A stretch of DNA of 64,000 bases from a bacterium. GTDB taxonomy: Bacteria > Bacteroidota > Ignavibacteria > SZUA-365. Below the pieces are notes generated by a model. It searched no databases. It was not told the DNA's origin and saw only the letters and a list, made by a program, of their open reading frames with translations. Below, piece after piece: positions 50,115 through 57,519 of this stretch. Position numbers and translations under genes: made by a program. The DNA is taken from contig JAHLLD010000008.1 of NCBI GenBank assembly GCA_020444325.1, forward strand, positions 62,001 to 126,000. The letters run 5' to 3'. The first letter of the stretch is position 1, and each line of letters opens with the position of its first letter.

Positions 50115-50741
50115 ATGCAGCAACTCCAGTTTATGCTATCGCACGCTCCGGCGTCTCTCGTCATTCTTGTTGTGACGACGGTTGTCAGTCTCATCGCATT
50201 TCGCAGCAGAACGCTGACGGAAAAATACCTGCTTTTTCCATGGAAGGTGTACCATGGGAAGGAGTATTTTCGGGTGATCAGTTACGGCTTCCTGCATGCG
50301 GATTACATGCATCTCGCGTTCAACCTGATCGCACTCTACTCCGTCGCGATGTATATCGAGGCAGTCACGGGAACGGGCCGCTTCCTCGCGATCTACTTTC
50401 TCTCCATGCTCGGAGCAGCATTGCCACCGGTGTGGGTGAAGCGGAATACCATGGATTACAAGGCCCTCGGGGCGTCCGGCGCTGTTTCGGGACTGTTTTT
50501 CGCGGGAATGCTGTATTTCCCGACGGCCAAAGTCATGCTGCTGTTTCTGCCGATACCGCTTCCCTGGCCTGTTTTCGCCGTTCTTTTCATCGCAGGAAGT
50601 GTCATTGGAGCGAAGCGGAACTGGGGAAATATCGGTCACGATGTGCATCTCTACGGTGCGGCGACCGGTTTTTTCACGACAATATTGCTTGATCCGGGCT
50701 CGTTGGGGGTGTTTTTCCGGGGAATCGGGCTTTCGCCCTGA
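50115..50741 (+). CDS. Rhomboid-family intramembrane serine protease
   Basis: 208 residues from ATG 50115 (a TTG one codon upstream is possible). Five to six membrane spans. Rhomboid signatures: HADYMHLAFNLIALYSV, GASGAVSGLFFA with the catalytic serine in GASG, and IGHDVHLYGAATG with the catalytic histidine. Substrate unknown. It ends the DUF192-HMA-redoxin unit. Confidence 0.9.
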   Translation: MQQLQFMLSHAPASLVILVVTTVVSLIAFRSRTLTEKYLLFPWKVYHGKEYFRVISYGFLHADYMHLAFNLIALYSVAMYIEAVTGTGRFLAIYFLSMLGAALPPVWVKRNTMDYKALGASGAVSGLFFAGMLYFPTAKVMLLFLPIPLPWPVFAVLFIAGSVIGAKRNWGNIGHDVHLYGAATGFFTTILLDPGSLGVFFRGIGLSP

Positions 50742-50768
50742 ATTGCTGCATTCCAGCGTGTATCTTTA

Positions 50769-50796
50769 TGTAACCCACTTCGTAAAACGGTGTCTA
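50769..50796 (+). promoter_or_regulatory. Candidate ECF promoter of sigma module 2
   Basis: TGTAACC at 50769-50775, 16-base spacer, GTCTA at 50792-50796, about 50 bases before the sigma start codon. The -35 heptamer is identical to the one upstream of the other ECF operon (48305-48311, minus), which supports recognition by the neighbouring sigma factors. Confidence 0.5.
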
Positions 50797-50845
50797 TTCA
50801 CTGGTAACCGCCAGAAACAGGCGATCAATTACAGCGCATCAACGG

Positions 50846-51409
50846 ATGCCTGAAAATTATAGCAGACATACCGACGAACAGCTCTTCGAGGCGTTCAAAC
50901 AGAGCGGCAAGGAGAAGGACGCGGCTTTCAGAGAGCTGTTCTCGAGGTACGAGCGAAAAGTCTACATGTTCAGCCTGCGGTTGTGCGGAAACCCGGATGA
51001 TGCAAACGACATTTTCCAGGAAACGTTCACGCGCTTTTACAAGCAGACGCTCAAAGAAAATGAACGTGTCAGCAACATCCTTGCCTATCTCCTGACCAGT
51101 GCGCGCAATGTGTTCCTGAACACACGCCGCAATAAGGTGTACTGGTCGCCGTTCGAGGATGAACAGATCGCTGATCGCGTTCCGATGTACGAACGAAAAG
51201 AACTGTTATCCATGATCAGCTCCGCGCTGGAATTGCTTGACGACACCTACAGGGAAGCGTTCATCCTGCGCTTTTACCAGGGGCTGTCATACAAGGAGAT
51301 CGCGGAAATTACGGGGGACTCTGTTTCCTCGCTCAAGGTGCGCGTCATGCGGGCCAAAGACCAGGTGCGCAGCATTCTGCAGCCATACATTGCTGATCTT
51401 TCACGATAG
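50846..51409 (+). CDS. ECF-type RNA polymerase sigma factor (module 2)
   Basis: 187 residues. Region 2 NPDDANDIFQETFTRFYKQ and region 4 FYQGLSYKEIAEITGDSVSSLKVRVMRAK are clear. It is a different protein from the module 1 sigma factor but follows the same plan, including a membrane anti-sigma protein encoded 32 bases downstream. Confidence 0.95.
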   Translation: MPENYSRHTDEQLFEAFKQSGKEKDAAFRELFSRYERKVYMFSLRLCGNPDDANDIFQETFTRFYKQTLKENERVSNILAYLLTSARNVFLNTRRNKVYWSPFEDEQIADRVPMYERKELLSMISSALELLDDTYREAFILRFYQGLSYKEIAEITGDSVSSLKVRVMRAKDQVRSILQPYIADLSR

Positions 51410-51441
51410 AAATTTCTAAAGTCCAGGCATAGACCATTACA

Positions 51442-52866
51442 ATGCAGTCCACGGAATTACTTCACCGCTTTTTTGACGAAGGACTCGACGACGCCCTCGA
51501 AGACGTGCTGTTCGAACGCATGGCCGTTGACGCGGAGCTTCGTCAGGAATTCCTGCAGCATCAGAAGCTGCACCATATGATACAGGAGGATGTGGCCGGT
51601 ATTACAACACCGTCGCATGTGTCTCAGCAGTTGTTCATCAATCTCGGCCTCACTCCTCCTGCTAATACTTCAACGCAGCCGGCAGGCATCGGCAAACGCA
51701 TGGGTGCCGCTGCGGCGCTCGTCGGCAACGCCCTCATCAAGGGACGCCGCTATGTATTCACCGCAGCAATATCCGCACTCGCAACTGCCGTCCTGGTCCT
51801 CAGCATTTCTCCTGATCAGGATGTCCCCGTCCAGCAGGCGAAAGTGACCGATACGCCGGCCGCGACTACCATTTCACCACAGGTGACGCCTCAACACACA
51901 GAGACAGAGGATGGAGTGTCCGCCACCCCGGGCACCGCTGTTCCATCCTCCCTGTCTTCCTCCGCGGCGGCCGGCGGTCACCGGTCCGATCTCCTGCAGT
52001 CACGCAGCAGCAATACGCGTTCCTCCGCGGGACGCGGCATCTCCACCGCAGGAGTTTCCGCTGCTGATGCACTGCGTGGCGATGGAAGCGCGGTGCCCGT
52101 TACTCTGGCAGCGCTGCCAGATCCCGCATCGCTCGTGACCCGCCGGGATGCAGAAATTTCGGGTGCCGGGATCCCGCTTCGTGGCAACCTGAGTGGTGCA
52201 GGGATGGACGATGAGGCTGCGCTGCAGGCGCTCGTCGCACGTACGACACCGCAGGAACTGCCCAGCACGGAAGGCGACAGGCCCTGGCATTTCTTCCAGC
52301 CAGGTCCCCGCACGAACATCCTCAGCAACATGGTGTTCGAACTGCGCAAGGTGTACGGACAGTCGTATCCGACCGTGGACCTGCCGCATAACTCACACAA
52401 CCTCTTCGAGAACATGGCCATCAGTGCCGTGTACAAGGTCACCGATCACCACGCCTTCGGGTTCGAGTATGGACGCGAAGCCTTCGGCAGGGAATACGTG
52501 ACGCTCGGTGCACCGACAGCACCGAAGCTCGACGGCTCCATGCAGGAAATCTATACGCCGCCATCGCCGGCCATGGCCGAGCAGGTGCGGGAGAACCGTA
52601 TGGTGGATGTCATCGGCGCGGTCTGGAAACTCTCCATGCCGGAATACGGGATGTTCCGTTTCGTCTATCCGTACATGCGAACCTTCGTGGGCGCTTCGCT
52701 GCTCGGACCGGTGAGCAAGGTGCGGGTCGGACTCGAAATGTTTCCTTCCAATTACTCCATGCTCAATGTTGGACTCGAAGGCGGTCTGCTGCGCTACTCC
52801 GTCGATGAATCCGTGTACTACACCAGCAAGTTGAATTTCACCGTAGGCGTCGCCATCGGTTTCTGA
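51442..52866 (+). CDS. Anti-sigma factor fused to a barrel-like C-terminal domain
   Basis: 474 residues. N-terminal 1-70 (LLHRFFDEGLDDALEDVLFE, ELRQEFLQHQKLHHMIQED) matches the anti-sigma plan of module 1. One transmembrane helix at about 104-122. A Pro/Ser/Thr-rich linker (123-270). The last ~190 residues (from RPWHFFQPGPRTN) alternate like outer-membrane beta strands and end in LNFTVGVAIGF with a terminal Phe. It could span inner membrane, periplasm and outer membrane. In module 1 the anti-sigma and barrel parts are separate, overlapping genes. Reading frame is continuous; no frameshift seen. Confidence 0.72.
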   Translation: MQSTELLHRFFDEGLDDALEDVLFERMAVDAELRQEFLQHQKLHHMIQEDVAGITTPSHVSQQLFINLGLTPPANTSTQPAGIGKRMGAAAALVGNALIKGRRYVFTAAISALATAVLVLSISPDQDVPVQQAKVTDTPAATTISPQVTPQHTETEDGVSATPGTAVPSSLSSSAAAGGHRSDLLQSRSSNTRSSAGRGISTAGVSAADALRGDGSAVPVTLAALPDPASLVTRRDAEISGAGIPLRGNLSGAGMDDEAALQALVARTTPQELPSTEGDRPWHFFQPGPRTNILSNMVFELRKVYGQSYPTVDLPHNSHNLFENMAISAVYKVTDHHAFGFEYGREAFGREYVTLGAPTAPKLDGSMQEIYTPPSPAMAEQVRENRMVDVIGAVWKLSMPEYGMFRFVYPYMRTFVGASLLGPVSKVRVGLEMFPSNYSMLNVGLEGGLLRYSVDESVYYTSKLNFTVGVAIGF

Positions 52867-52888
52867 CCGATGGGAGAAAGGAAATCCC

Positions 52889-54115
52889 ATGCATCGCATC
52901 CTCCTCGCTGCCCTGGGTGTTGTCGTCCTGCTCTCCGCATGCTCGGATGAAACGTCAGGACCCGCCGAGCCGACCCCGATGCGGTCGCTCAGCGCCAGGG
53001 AAGCTTCGATTAACAAGTCCAACAGCGCATTCGCTTTCCGTATTTTCAATACGGTCGCGCAGTCTCAATCCGATAAAAATATTTTCCTCTCCCCACTCAG
53101 CATCAGTATGGCGCTGGGCATGACCATGAATGGGGCACGAGGCGATACGTGGGAAGGTATGCGCACCGCGCTGAGCCTGGAGCAACTCTCCCCGTATGAT
53201 ATCAACACTGCATGGCAGGGACTGCGCGACGTTCTGCTGCATGCGGATCCGGCCGTGCAGTTGACCATCGCAAATTCAATCTGGTGCAGGAACGGATTTC
53301 AGGTCGAGCAATCTTTCGTCGATACGAACCGCTATTATTTCGATGCCGAAGTGCAGAGCCTGGATTTCAATGCTCCCACGGCTGCCGGCATCATTAACGA
53401 CTGGGTAAGCACAAATACCGCAGGACGTATCCCCACCATCATTGATGGACCGATCTCTCCGCTCACCATGATGTACCTGATCAATGCAGTGTACTTCAAG
53501 GGCAACTGGTCGACACGCTTCGATCCGGAGCGTACGCACGATGCGCAGTTTCATGCGGCTGGCGGCGCCACGCAGACCGTGCGCATGATGCAGCGCGAAT
53601 CAACCATGCGCTATGTGCATAACGGCAGCGTACAGATCGTTGATCTTCCTTACGGGTGGGATCGTTTCAGCATGGCCATTTTGCTTCCAACAGGAGAAGG
53701 GTCGCTCGCCGATGTGCGCGAAGCGCTGGCGGAAGAGGGAAACTGGACGGCGTGGATCAATGCCCTGCAGGACAGGGAGATCATGCTGCAGCTGCCGCGT
53801 TTCCGCATGGAATATGAGATCCCCCTCAAGGACGCGCTTACAACGCTTGGCATGGAGCAAGCGTTCAGTCCCTACAGTGCCGATTTTACAGGGATCAATC
53901 CTGAGGGTGAGCTTTACATCAGCAGCGTCAAACATAAAACTTTTGTTGAAGTAAATGAGGAAGGCACCGAAGCCGCCGCGGTGACTTCCGTTGAAGTGGG
54001 CGCTACCTCAGTACCTCCAGCACTGATCGTTGATCGCCCGTTCGTATTCGTTATCCATGAGCGCAATACAGGCGCAGTGCTGTTTATTGGACAGGTCAAC
54101 AAGATACAGAGCTGA
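52889..54115 (+). CDS. Lipoprotein serpin (serine protease inhibitor)
   Basis: 408 residues. Lipobox LLSAC (cysteine 18). Full serpin fold: NIFLSPLSISMALGM, NDWVSTNTAGRIPTII, MYLINAVYFKGNW and the C-terminal RPFVFVIHERNTGAVLFIGQV. The hinge EEGTEAAAVTS has the small residues needed for loop insertion, so it is probably inhibitory. Aligned with alpha1-antitrypsin, P1-P1' falls on Thr-Ser (GATSVPP), which hints at an elastase- or subtilisin-like target. It follows the fused anti-sigma gene by 22 bases and ends at a terminator. Confidence 0.93.
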   Translation: MHRILLAALGVVVLLSACSDETSGPAEPTPMRSLSAREASINKSNSAFAFRIFNTVAQSQSDKNIFLSPLSISMALGMTMNGARGDTWEGMRTALSLEQLSPYDINTAWQGLRDVLLHADPAVQLTIANSIWCRNGFQVEQSFVDTNRYYFDAEVQSLDFNAPTAAGIINDWVSTNTAGRIPTIIDGPISPLTMMYLINAVYFKGNWSTRFDPERTHDAQFHAAGGATQTVRMMQRESTMRYVHNGSVQIVDLPYGWDRFSMAILLPTGEGSLADVREALAEEGNWTAWINALQDREIMLQLPRFRMEYEIPLKDALTTLGMEQAFSPYSADFTGINPEGELYISSVKHKTFVEVNEEGTEAAAVTSVEVGATSVPPALIVDRPFVFVIHERNTGAVLFIGQVNKIQS

Positions 54116-54139
54116 CCGCTGTCCAGAGGCAACCACAAG

Positions 54140-54174
54140 ACCGGTGGTCGCGCACAACGCGGCTGCCGGTTTTC
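54140..54174 (+). terminator. Terminator after the serpin gene
   Basis: A 13-pair stem (ACCGGTGGTCGCG, 54140-54152, with CGCGGCTGCCGGT, 54158-54170; three G-U pairs), 5-base loop, then TTTC. It closes the second ECF sigma operon. Confidence 0.75.
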
Positions 54175-54179
54175 ATATT

Positions 54180-54260
54180 ATGCACATTCTGCATAATCGG
54201 CGGGCTGGGAATATGCAGTTTCTGCATAATGCAGGAGCGAATAATATGCAGTTTCTGCAT
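54180..54260 (+). repeat. Three palindromes in a 33-bp phased array
   Basis: Copies of ATGCAGTTTCTGCAT (inverted repeat ATGCAG-TTT-CTGCAT) start at 54180 (one arm base and the loop changed), 54213 and 54246: exactly 33 bases apart, each followed by AAT. They lie between the serpin terminator and a candidate promoter for the DinB-family gene. Three turns of helix put all copies on nearly the same face, as for cooperative operators or activator sites. Confidence 0.85.
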
Positions 54261-54281
54261 AATCTGCAGGAAGTTCGCAAC

Positions 54282-54311
54282 TTGAACGCCGCCGGTGATT
54301 ACTCGTATTTT
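54282..54311 (+). promoter_or_regulatory. Candidate promoter of the DinB-family gene
   Basis: TTGAAC (54282-54287), 18-base spacer, TATTTT (54306-54311), about 50 bases before the start codon. The -10 is only fair. The last palindrome of the 33-bp array ends 21 bases upstream of the -35, a position suited to an activator. Confidence 0.35.
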
Positions 54312-54361
54312 GTTGATTGCGCATCGCAAACGCGCAGGTGTCACATTCTTGAGGAAATACC

Positions 54362-54862
54362 ATGTATCATACCCTTGAAGAGTTCCTGCAGGACTGGAGG
54401 GAAGAGAGAGCAAAAACAGAACGTATTCTTGGAGCACTCACCACCAGCAGCCTGGAGGTGCGCGTGTACCCCGAGGGTCGTACGCTCGGCTTTCTCGCCT
54501 GGCATATCGTGACCAGTCTCAGCCAGATGATGGCACATGTGGGATTGCAGCCGACTGGTGTTGACCAGGAGGATCCGCAACCCACGGCAGCCTCAGACAT
54601 ACTCGCGGGATACCAGCAGCTCTGTGACTCGTTCGACCATCAATTGCGTACATCGTGGACGGACGCTTCGCTGCAGGAGGAATGCGAGATGTTCGGGCAG
54701 ATGTGGAAAATAGTGTTTGCGCTGCAGGTACTTCTGCGGCATGAAATTCACCACCGTGCGCAGTGTACGGCCTACATGCGCCATGCAGGACTGACTGTCC
54801 CGGGCATCTACGGTCCCGCACGTGAGGAATGGAGTGCCATGGGAAGGGAGGAACAGCCCTGA
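54362..54862 (+). CDS. DinB-superfamily protein
   Basis: 166 residues, four-helix-bundle DinB/DUF664-like protein. Candidate metal-binding histidines: H in AWHIVTSL near residue 48 and the C-terminal LLRHEIHHRAQ cluster. The C-terminal block GLTVPGIYGPAREEW is shared with many DinB_2 proteins. Members are metal-dependent and include thiol transferases (bacillithiol, mycothiol type); the activity here is unknown. The gene lies directly behind the 33-bp palindrome array. Confidence 0.88.
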   Translation: MYHTLEEFLQDWREERAKTERILGALTTSSLEVRVYPEGRTLGFLAWHIVTSLSQMMAHVGLQPTGVDQEDPQPTAASDILAGYQQLCDSFDHQLRTSWTDASLQEECEMFGQMWKIVFALQVLLRHEIHHRAQCTAYMRHAGLTVPGIYGPAREEWSAMGREEQP

Positions 54863-54901
54863 CGTGGACAGAATCTTGAACGCAGGCAGGAGGGGCAGAT
54901 A

Positions 54902-55726
54902 ATGGATACGGATGCAACACGTATGATGGCACGTCGCATGCATATCGGTGTTGCGGATGCCGGACTGCATGTGAAAATGTATGCACATGTGAATGAAGAC
55001 ACGCAAGCCCAGCGTCCGACACTGATCTTTTTACATGAGGCGCTGGGCAGCGTTGAGCAGTGGAAAAGTTTCCCGTACGAATTGTGTCAGGCGACAGGCT
55101 GCGACGGAGTGGTATACGATCGAAAGGGACACGGTAAATCCTCACCGATGACGGAACCGCGCCGGCTCGACTTCTACCAGCTGGAGTCGGAGATCTATCT
55201 GCAGGGATTGCTTGACGCACTCAACATTCGGCGTCCGCTGCTGGTCGGGCACAGCGATGGCGCCACCATCGCACTCATGTATGCTTCCCTGTTTCCCGAG
55301 CGCTGTGACGCTGTCATTTCGGAAGCTGCCCACGTGCTCATTGAAGACATCACTCTTGACGGTATCCGTGAAGCAAAAAAACTTTATGGCGAAACTGATC
55401 TGCGCGGGAAACTGCAGCGGTACCACGGGAACAATACCGACGACGTGTTTTCCGCCTGGGCCGACACCTGGCTCGCACCGGGACTGGCGGAGTGGGATAT
55501 GCTCGATGACCTGCAGTCGATACGCTGTCCGGTCATGGTCGTCCAGGGGGAGGATGATCACTACGGAAGCCGGCGACAGGTCGATGCAATCGAAGCCCAT
55601 GTCGCCGGCTCGTCAGAAGTTCTATGGTTGTCGCAATGCGGGCATGTCCCGCATCTACAGGCGCGTCCCAGGGTACTCGACGCCATGCACACATTCATCG
55701 ATCGTGTCATCGCTGAATCGCGCTGA
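54902..55726 (+). CDS. Alpha/beta-hydrolase
   Basis: 274 residues. Catalytic triad: S118 in GHSDGAT, acidic residue in GEDDHYGS (about 218-219) and H248 in CGHVPHLQ. Oxyanion segment FLHEALGSVEQW. AGGAGG lies 8 bases before the ATG. Substrate unknown; follows the DinB gene by 39 bases and may be in the same unit. Confidence 0.92.
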   Translation: MDTDATRMMARRMHIGVADAGLHVKMYAHVNEDTQAQRPTLIFLHEALGSVEQWKSFPYELCQATGCDGVVYDRKGHGKSSPMTEPRRLDFYQLESEIYLQGLLDALNIRRPLLVGHSDGATIALMYASLFPERCDAVISEAAHVLIEDITLDGIREAKKLYGETDLRGKLQRYHGNNTDDVFSAWADTWLAPGLAEWDMLDDLQSIRCPVMVVQGEDDHYGSRRQVDAIEAHVAGSSEVLWLSQCGHVPHLQARPRVLDAMHTFIDRVIAESR

Positions 55727-55742
55727 CGAACCCTCGCTGTGC

Positions 55743-57422
55743 CTACCGCGCGACGATGATGCTGCGCTGCAGCATTTGCGTGCCGTCAGTCAGCTGCAGC
55801 GCATACATGCCGCTGCGCAGGGATTGTGTTGCAATCGTCAATCGCGCAGTTGTGCCGGCATTCGCCTGGAGTTCACCACGATATACGCTGCGACCCAGCG
55901 CATCGAACAGTTCCACGCTGATGGCGGCGGAGGTACGGGCTGCCACGGCAAGCTGCAATTCCTGTGATGCCGGCTGCGGATAACTGGAGACAAGACGGAA
56001 GTTCGGTGCCGCGGAAATCCCGGTCGCATCAAGCGAGGCATCCACTTCAATTTCAAACGAACGCTGCGTTCTGCCCGCAGCGTTTTCTGCTTCGAACAGG
56101 ACGGTATGGTTACCGACCTGCTGCTGTGTGGGCGTCCACGAAATGCGTCCTGTCTGGGGATCAATGCTCATGCCATCGGGTCCCGCGTTCAGCGCAAAAA
56201 CCGGATCGGGATACGCATCGACTATCGGATCCATGGTAAACGGATCATCATACGGAATGACCTGTGCTTCGATCGGAGCGATCACCGGAGAGGTGTGTAC
56301 CTCGAGCGTGTATGTCTGCTCGTCAGTTCCCGCGGAATTTGTCGCGACGACGGTGACCGTATGCGGTCCGGCATGGAGCCGGGTCGGGGTCCAGAATATG
56401 GCACCGCGTCCACCGTCGATAAGCATGCCCTCAGGCGATTCACTCAGGGAGTATGTTGGTGCCGGTGTTCCTGTGGATGTAAGCTGATATGTATACTGTT
56501 TGCCGGCGACGGCCACGGTGACAGGTGAGGATGTGATTTCCGGTACCCCTCCGGATGCCTGCACGGTAATTTCGAACGACTGCGAATCGCTGCCGGCGGC
56601 GTTTTCCGCGATGACGGTGACAGGGTGTTTGCCTTCCTGACCGGCAGACGGTGTCCATGAAACCTTCCCACTCGTGGCATCAATCGTCATACCGGCGGGA
56701 GCAGTTTCCAGACGGTAGCTGGGGGCGGGATCTCCGAAGGCGTTGACCGTGTAACTGTAGGCAACACCGATGCGGGCCGTCGTCGGGGGAATGGTGAGAA
56801 TGGTCGGTGCATTTCCCGAAAAACAGCGGAATGGCTGACCTGAACTCGCGTGGACCATACAGGTGAGCGTATCCGTCGAGGCTGTATAACGGAAGAAGTA
56901 ATACTGTCCCTGCGGAAAATACTTGTTGGCCACCGGATTGTTTATGGTAAAGCAGAGTGCAAGCGTTGCATCCGGGTTGGACTGCAGCCAGCTCTCCGCA
57001 CCGCCATCTTTTGATCCCTGCAGCGCATCATCCGAATCCACCCAGGGCTCGGTCAGTTTCGTGCTCCCGATGCTCACGGGGAAGTATTGCGTTACCGTGT
57101 CGACGGGCAGACGCACTGCCTGAGTACCGATGATGGCCACCTTGACGCCGATGAAGAACGATGCAGAATCGAGCGTCGGGGAATAAAAACGGTACAGCCA
57201 CCCGGTGGCCTTTCCATTCGAAAGATCGAGTTCCAGCGAAACGCCCTGGTAGCTGAATCCGAAGAAGAGGGTGTTCGTCAGCACGGCGTCCGCGGCGAAG
57301 TCGCTCTGGGCTCTGCTGTGGACCGTGGGCAGAATTTCCTTGACGGTGACCTTCTCCAGAATCTGTGCCTGAACACACAGCGGGAGGAGCAGGAGCGCAA
57401 AAATTGGAAGCAGTCGTTTCAT
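55743..57422 (-). CDS. Secreted multidomain Ig-like protein with T9SS sorting domain
   Basis: 559 residues. Signal peptide MKRLLPIFALLLLPLCVQAQ; an N-terminal region of about 200 residues of unknown fold; three consecutive putative-Ig (He_PIG-like) domains, each built on PAPSYRLETAPAGMTID/GKVSWTPSAGQEGKHPVTV-type repeats (about 215-300, 305-375, 380-470); and a C-terminal type IX secretion domain starting SYPQPASQELQLAV and ending RSIIVAR. It is probably exported and attached to the surface or released. Terminal gene of two T9SS cargo genes on this strand. Confidence 0.87.
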   Translation of the reverse strand: MKRLLPIFALLLLPLCVQAQILEKVTVKEILPTVHSRAQSDFAADAVLTNTLFFGFSYQGVSLELDLSNGKATGWLYRFYSPTLDSASFFIGVKVAIIGTQAVRLPVDTVTQYFPVSIGSTKLTEPWVDSDDALQGSKDGGAESWLQSNPDATLALCFTINNPVANKYFPQGQYYFFRYTASTDTLTCMVHASSGQPFRCFSGNAPTILTIPPTTARIGVAYSYTVNAFGDPAPSYRLETAPAGMTIDATSGKVSWTPSAGQEGKHPVTVIAENAAGSDSQSFEITVQASGGVPEITSSPVTVAVAGKQYTYQLTSTGTPAPTYSLSESPEGMLIDGGRGAIFWTPTRLHAGPHTVTVVATNSAGTDEQTYTLEVHTSPVIAPIEAQVIPYDDPFTMDPIVDAYPDPVFALNAGPDGMSIDPQTGRISWTPTQQQVGNHTVLFEAENAAGRTQRSFEIEVDASLDATGISAAPNFRLVSSYPQPASQELQLAVAARTSAAISVELFDALGRSVYRGELQANAGTTARLTIATQSLRSGMYALQLTDGTQMLQRSIIVAR

Positions 57423-57453
57423 GATGTTCTGCAGGTGATAAGTGATTGAAACA

Positions 57454-57479
57454 GCAGCGGCAGCATATGCCGCCGCTGC
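57454..57479 (-). terminator. Inverted repeat between the two T9SS cargo genes
   Basis: GCAGCGGCAGCAT (57454-57466) is complementary to 57467-57479 except for one mismatch. On the minus strand it follows the end of the 57520 gene by about 40 bases and is followed by TGTTTC, so it may be a weak terminator between the two genes. Confidence 0.55.
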
Positions 57480-57519
57480 AAGCTACAAGCTTTTTATGAA
57501 AAATCCTGTCGCGCCTGGC

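Noticed and set aside
52867-52888. Possible separate promoter for the serpin gene
   Set aside because: Only 22 bases separate it from the preceding gene and no promoter-like sequence is present; cotranscription is simpler.
54180-54260. Possible mini CRISPR array
   Set aside because: Only three repeats of about 18 bases with gaps of about 15 bases and no cas genes nearby; gaps are too short for spacers.
54030-54512. A frame encoding an 11-residue repeat (NMQFLHN) through the palindrome array
   Set aside because: The repeat comes from the 33-bp DNA period (33 = 3 x 11), the frame starts inside the serpin gene and overlaps the DinB gene, and the DNA palindromes explain the pattern better.
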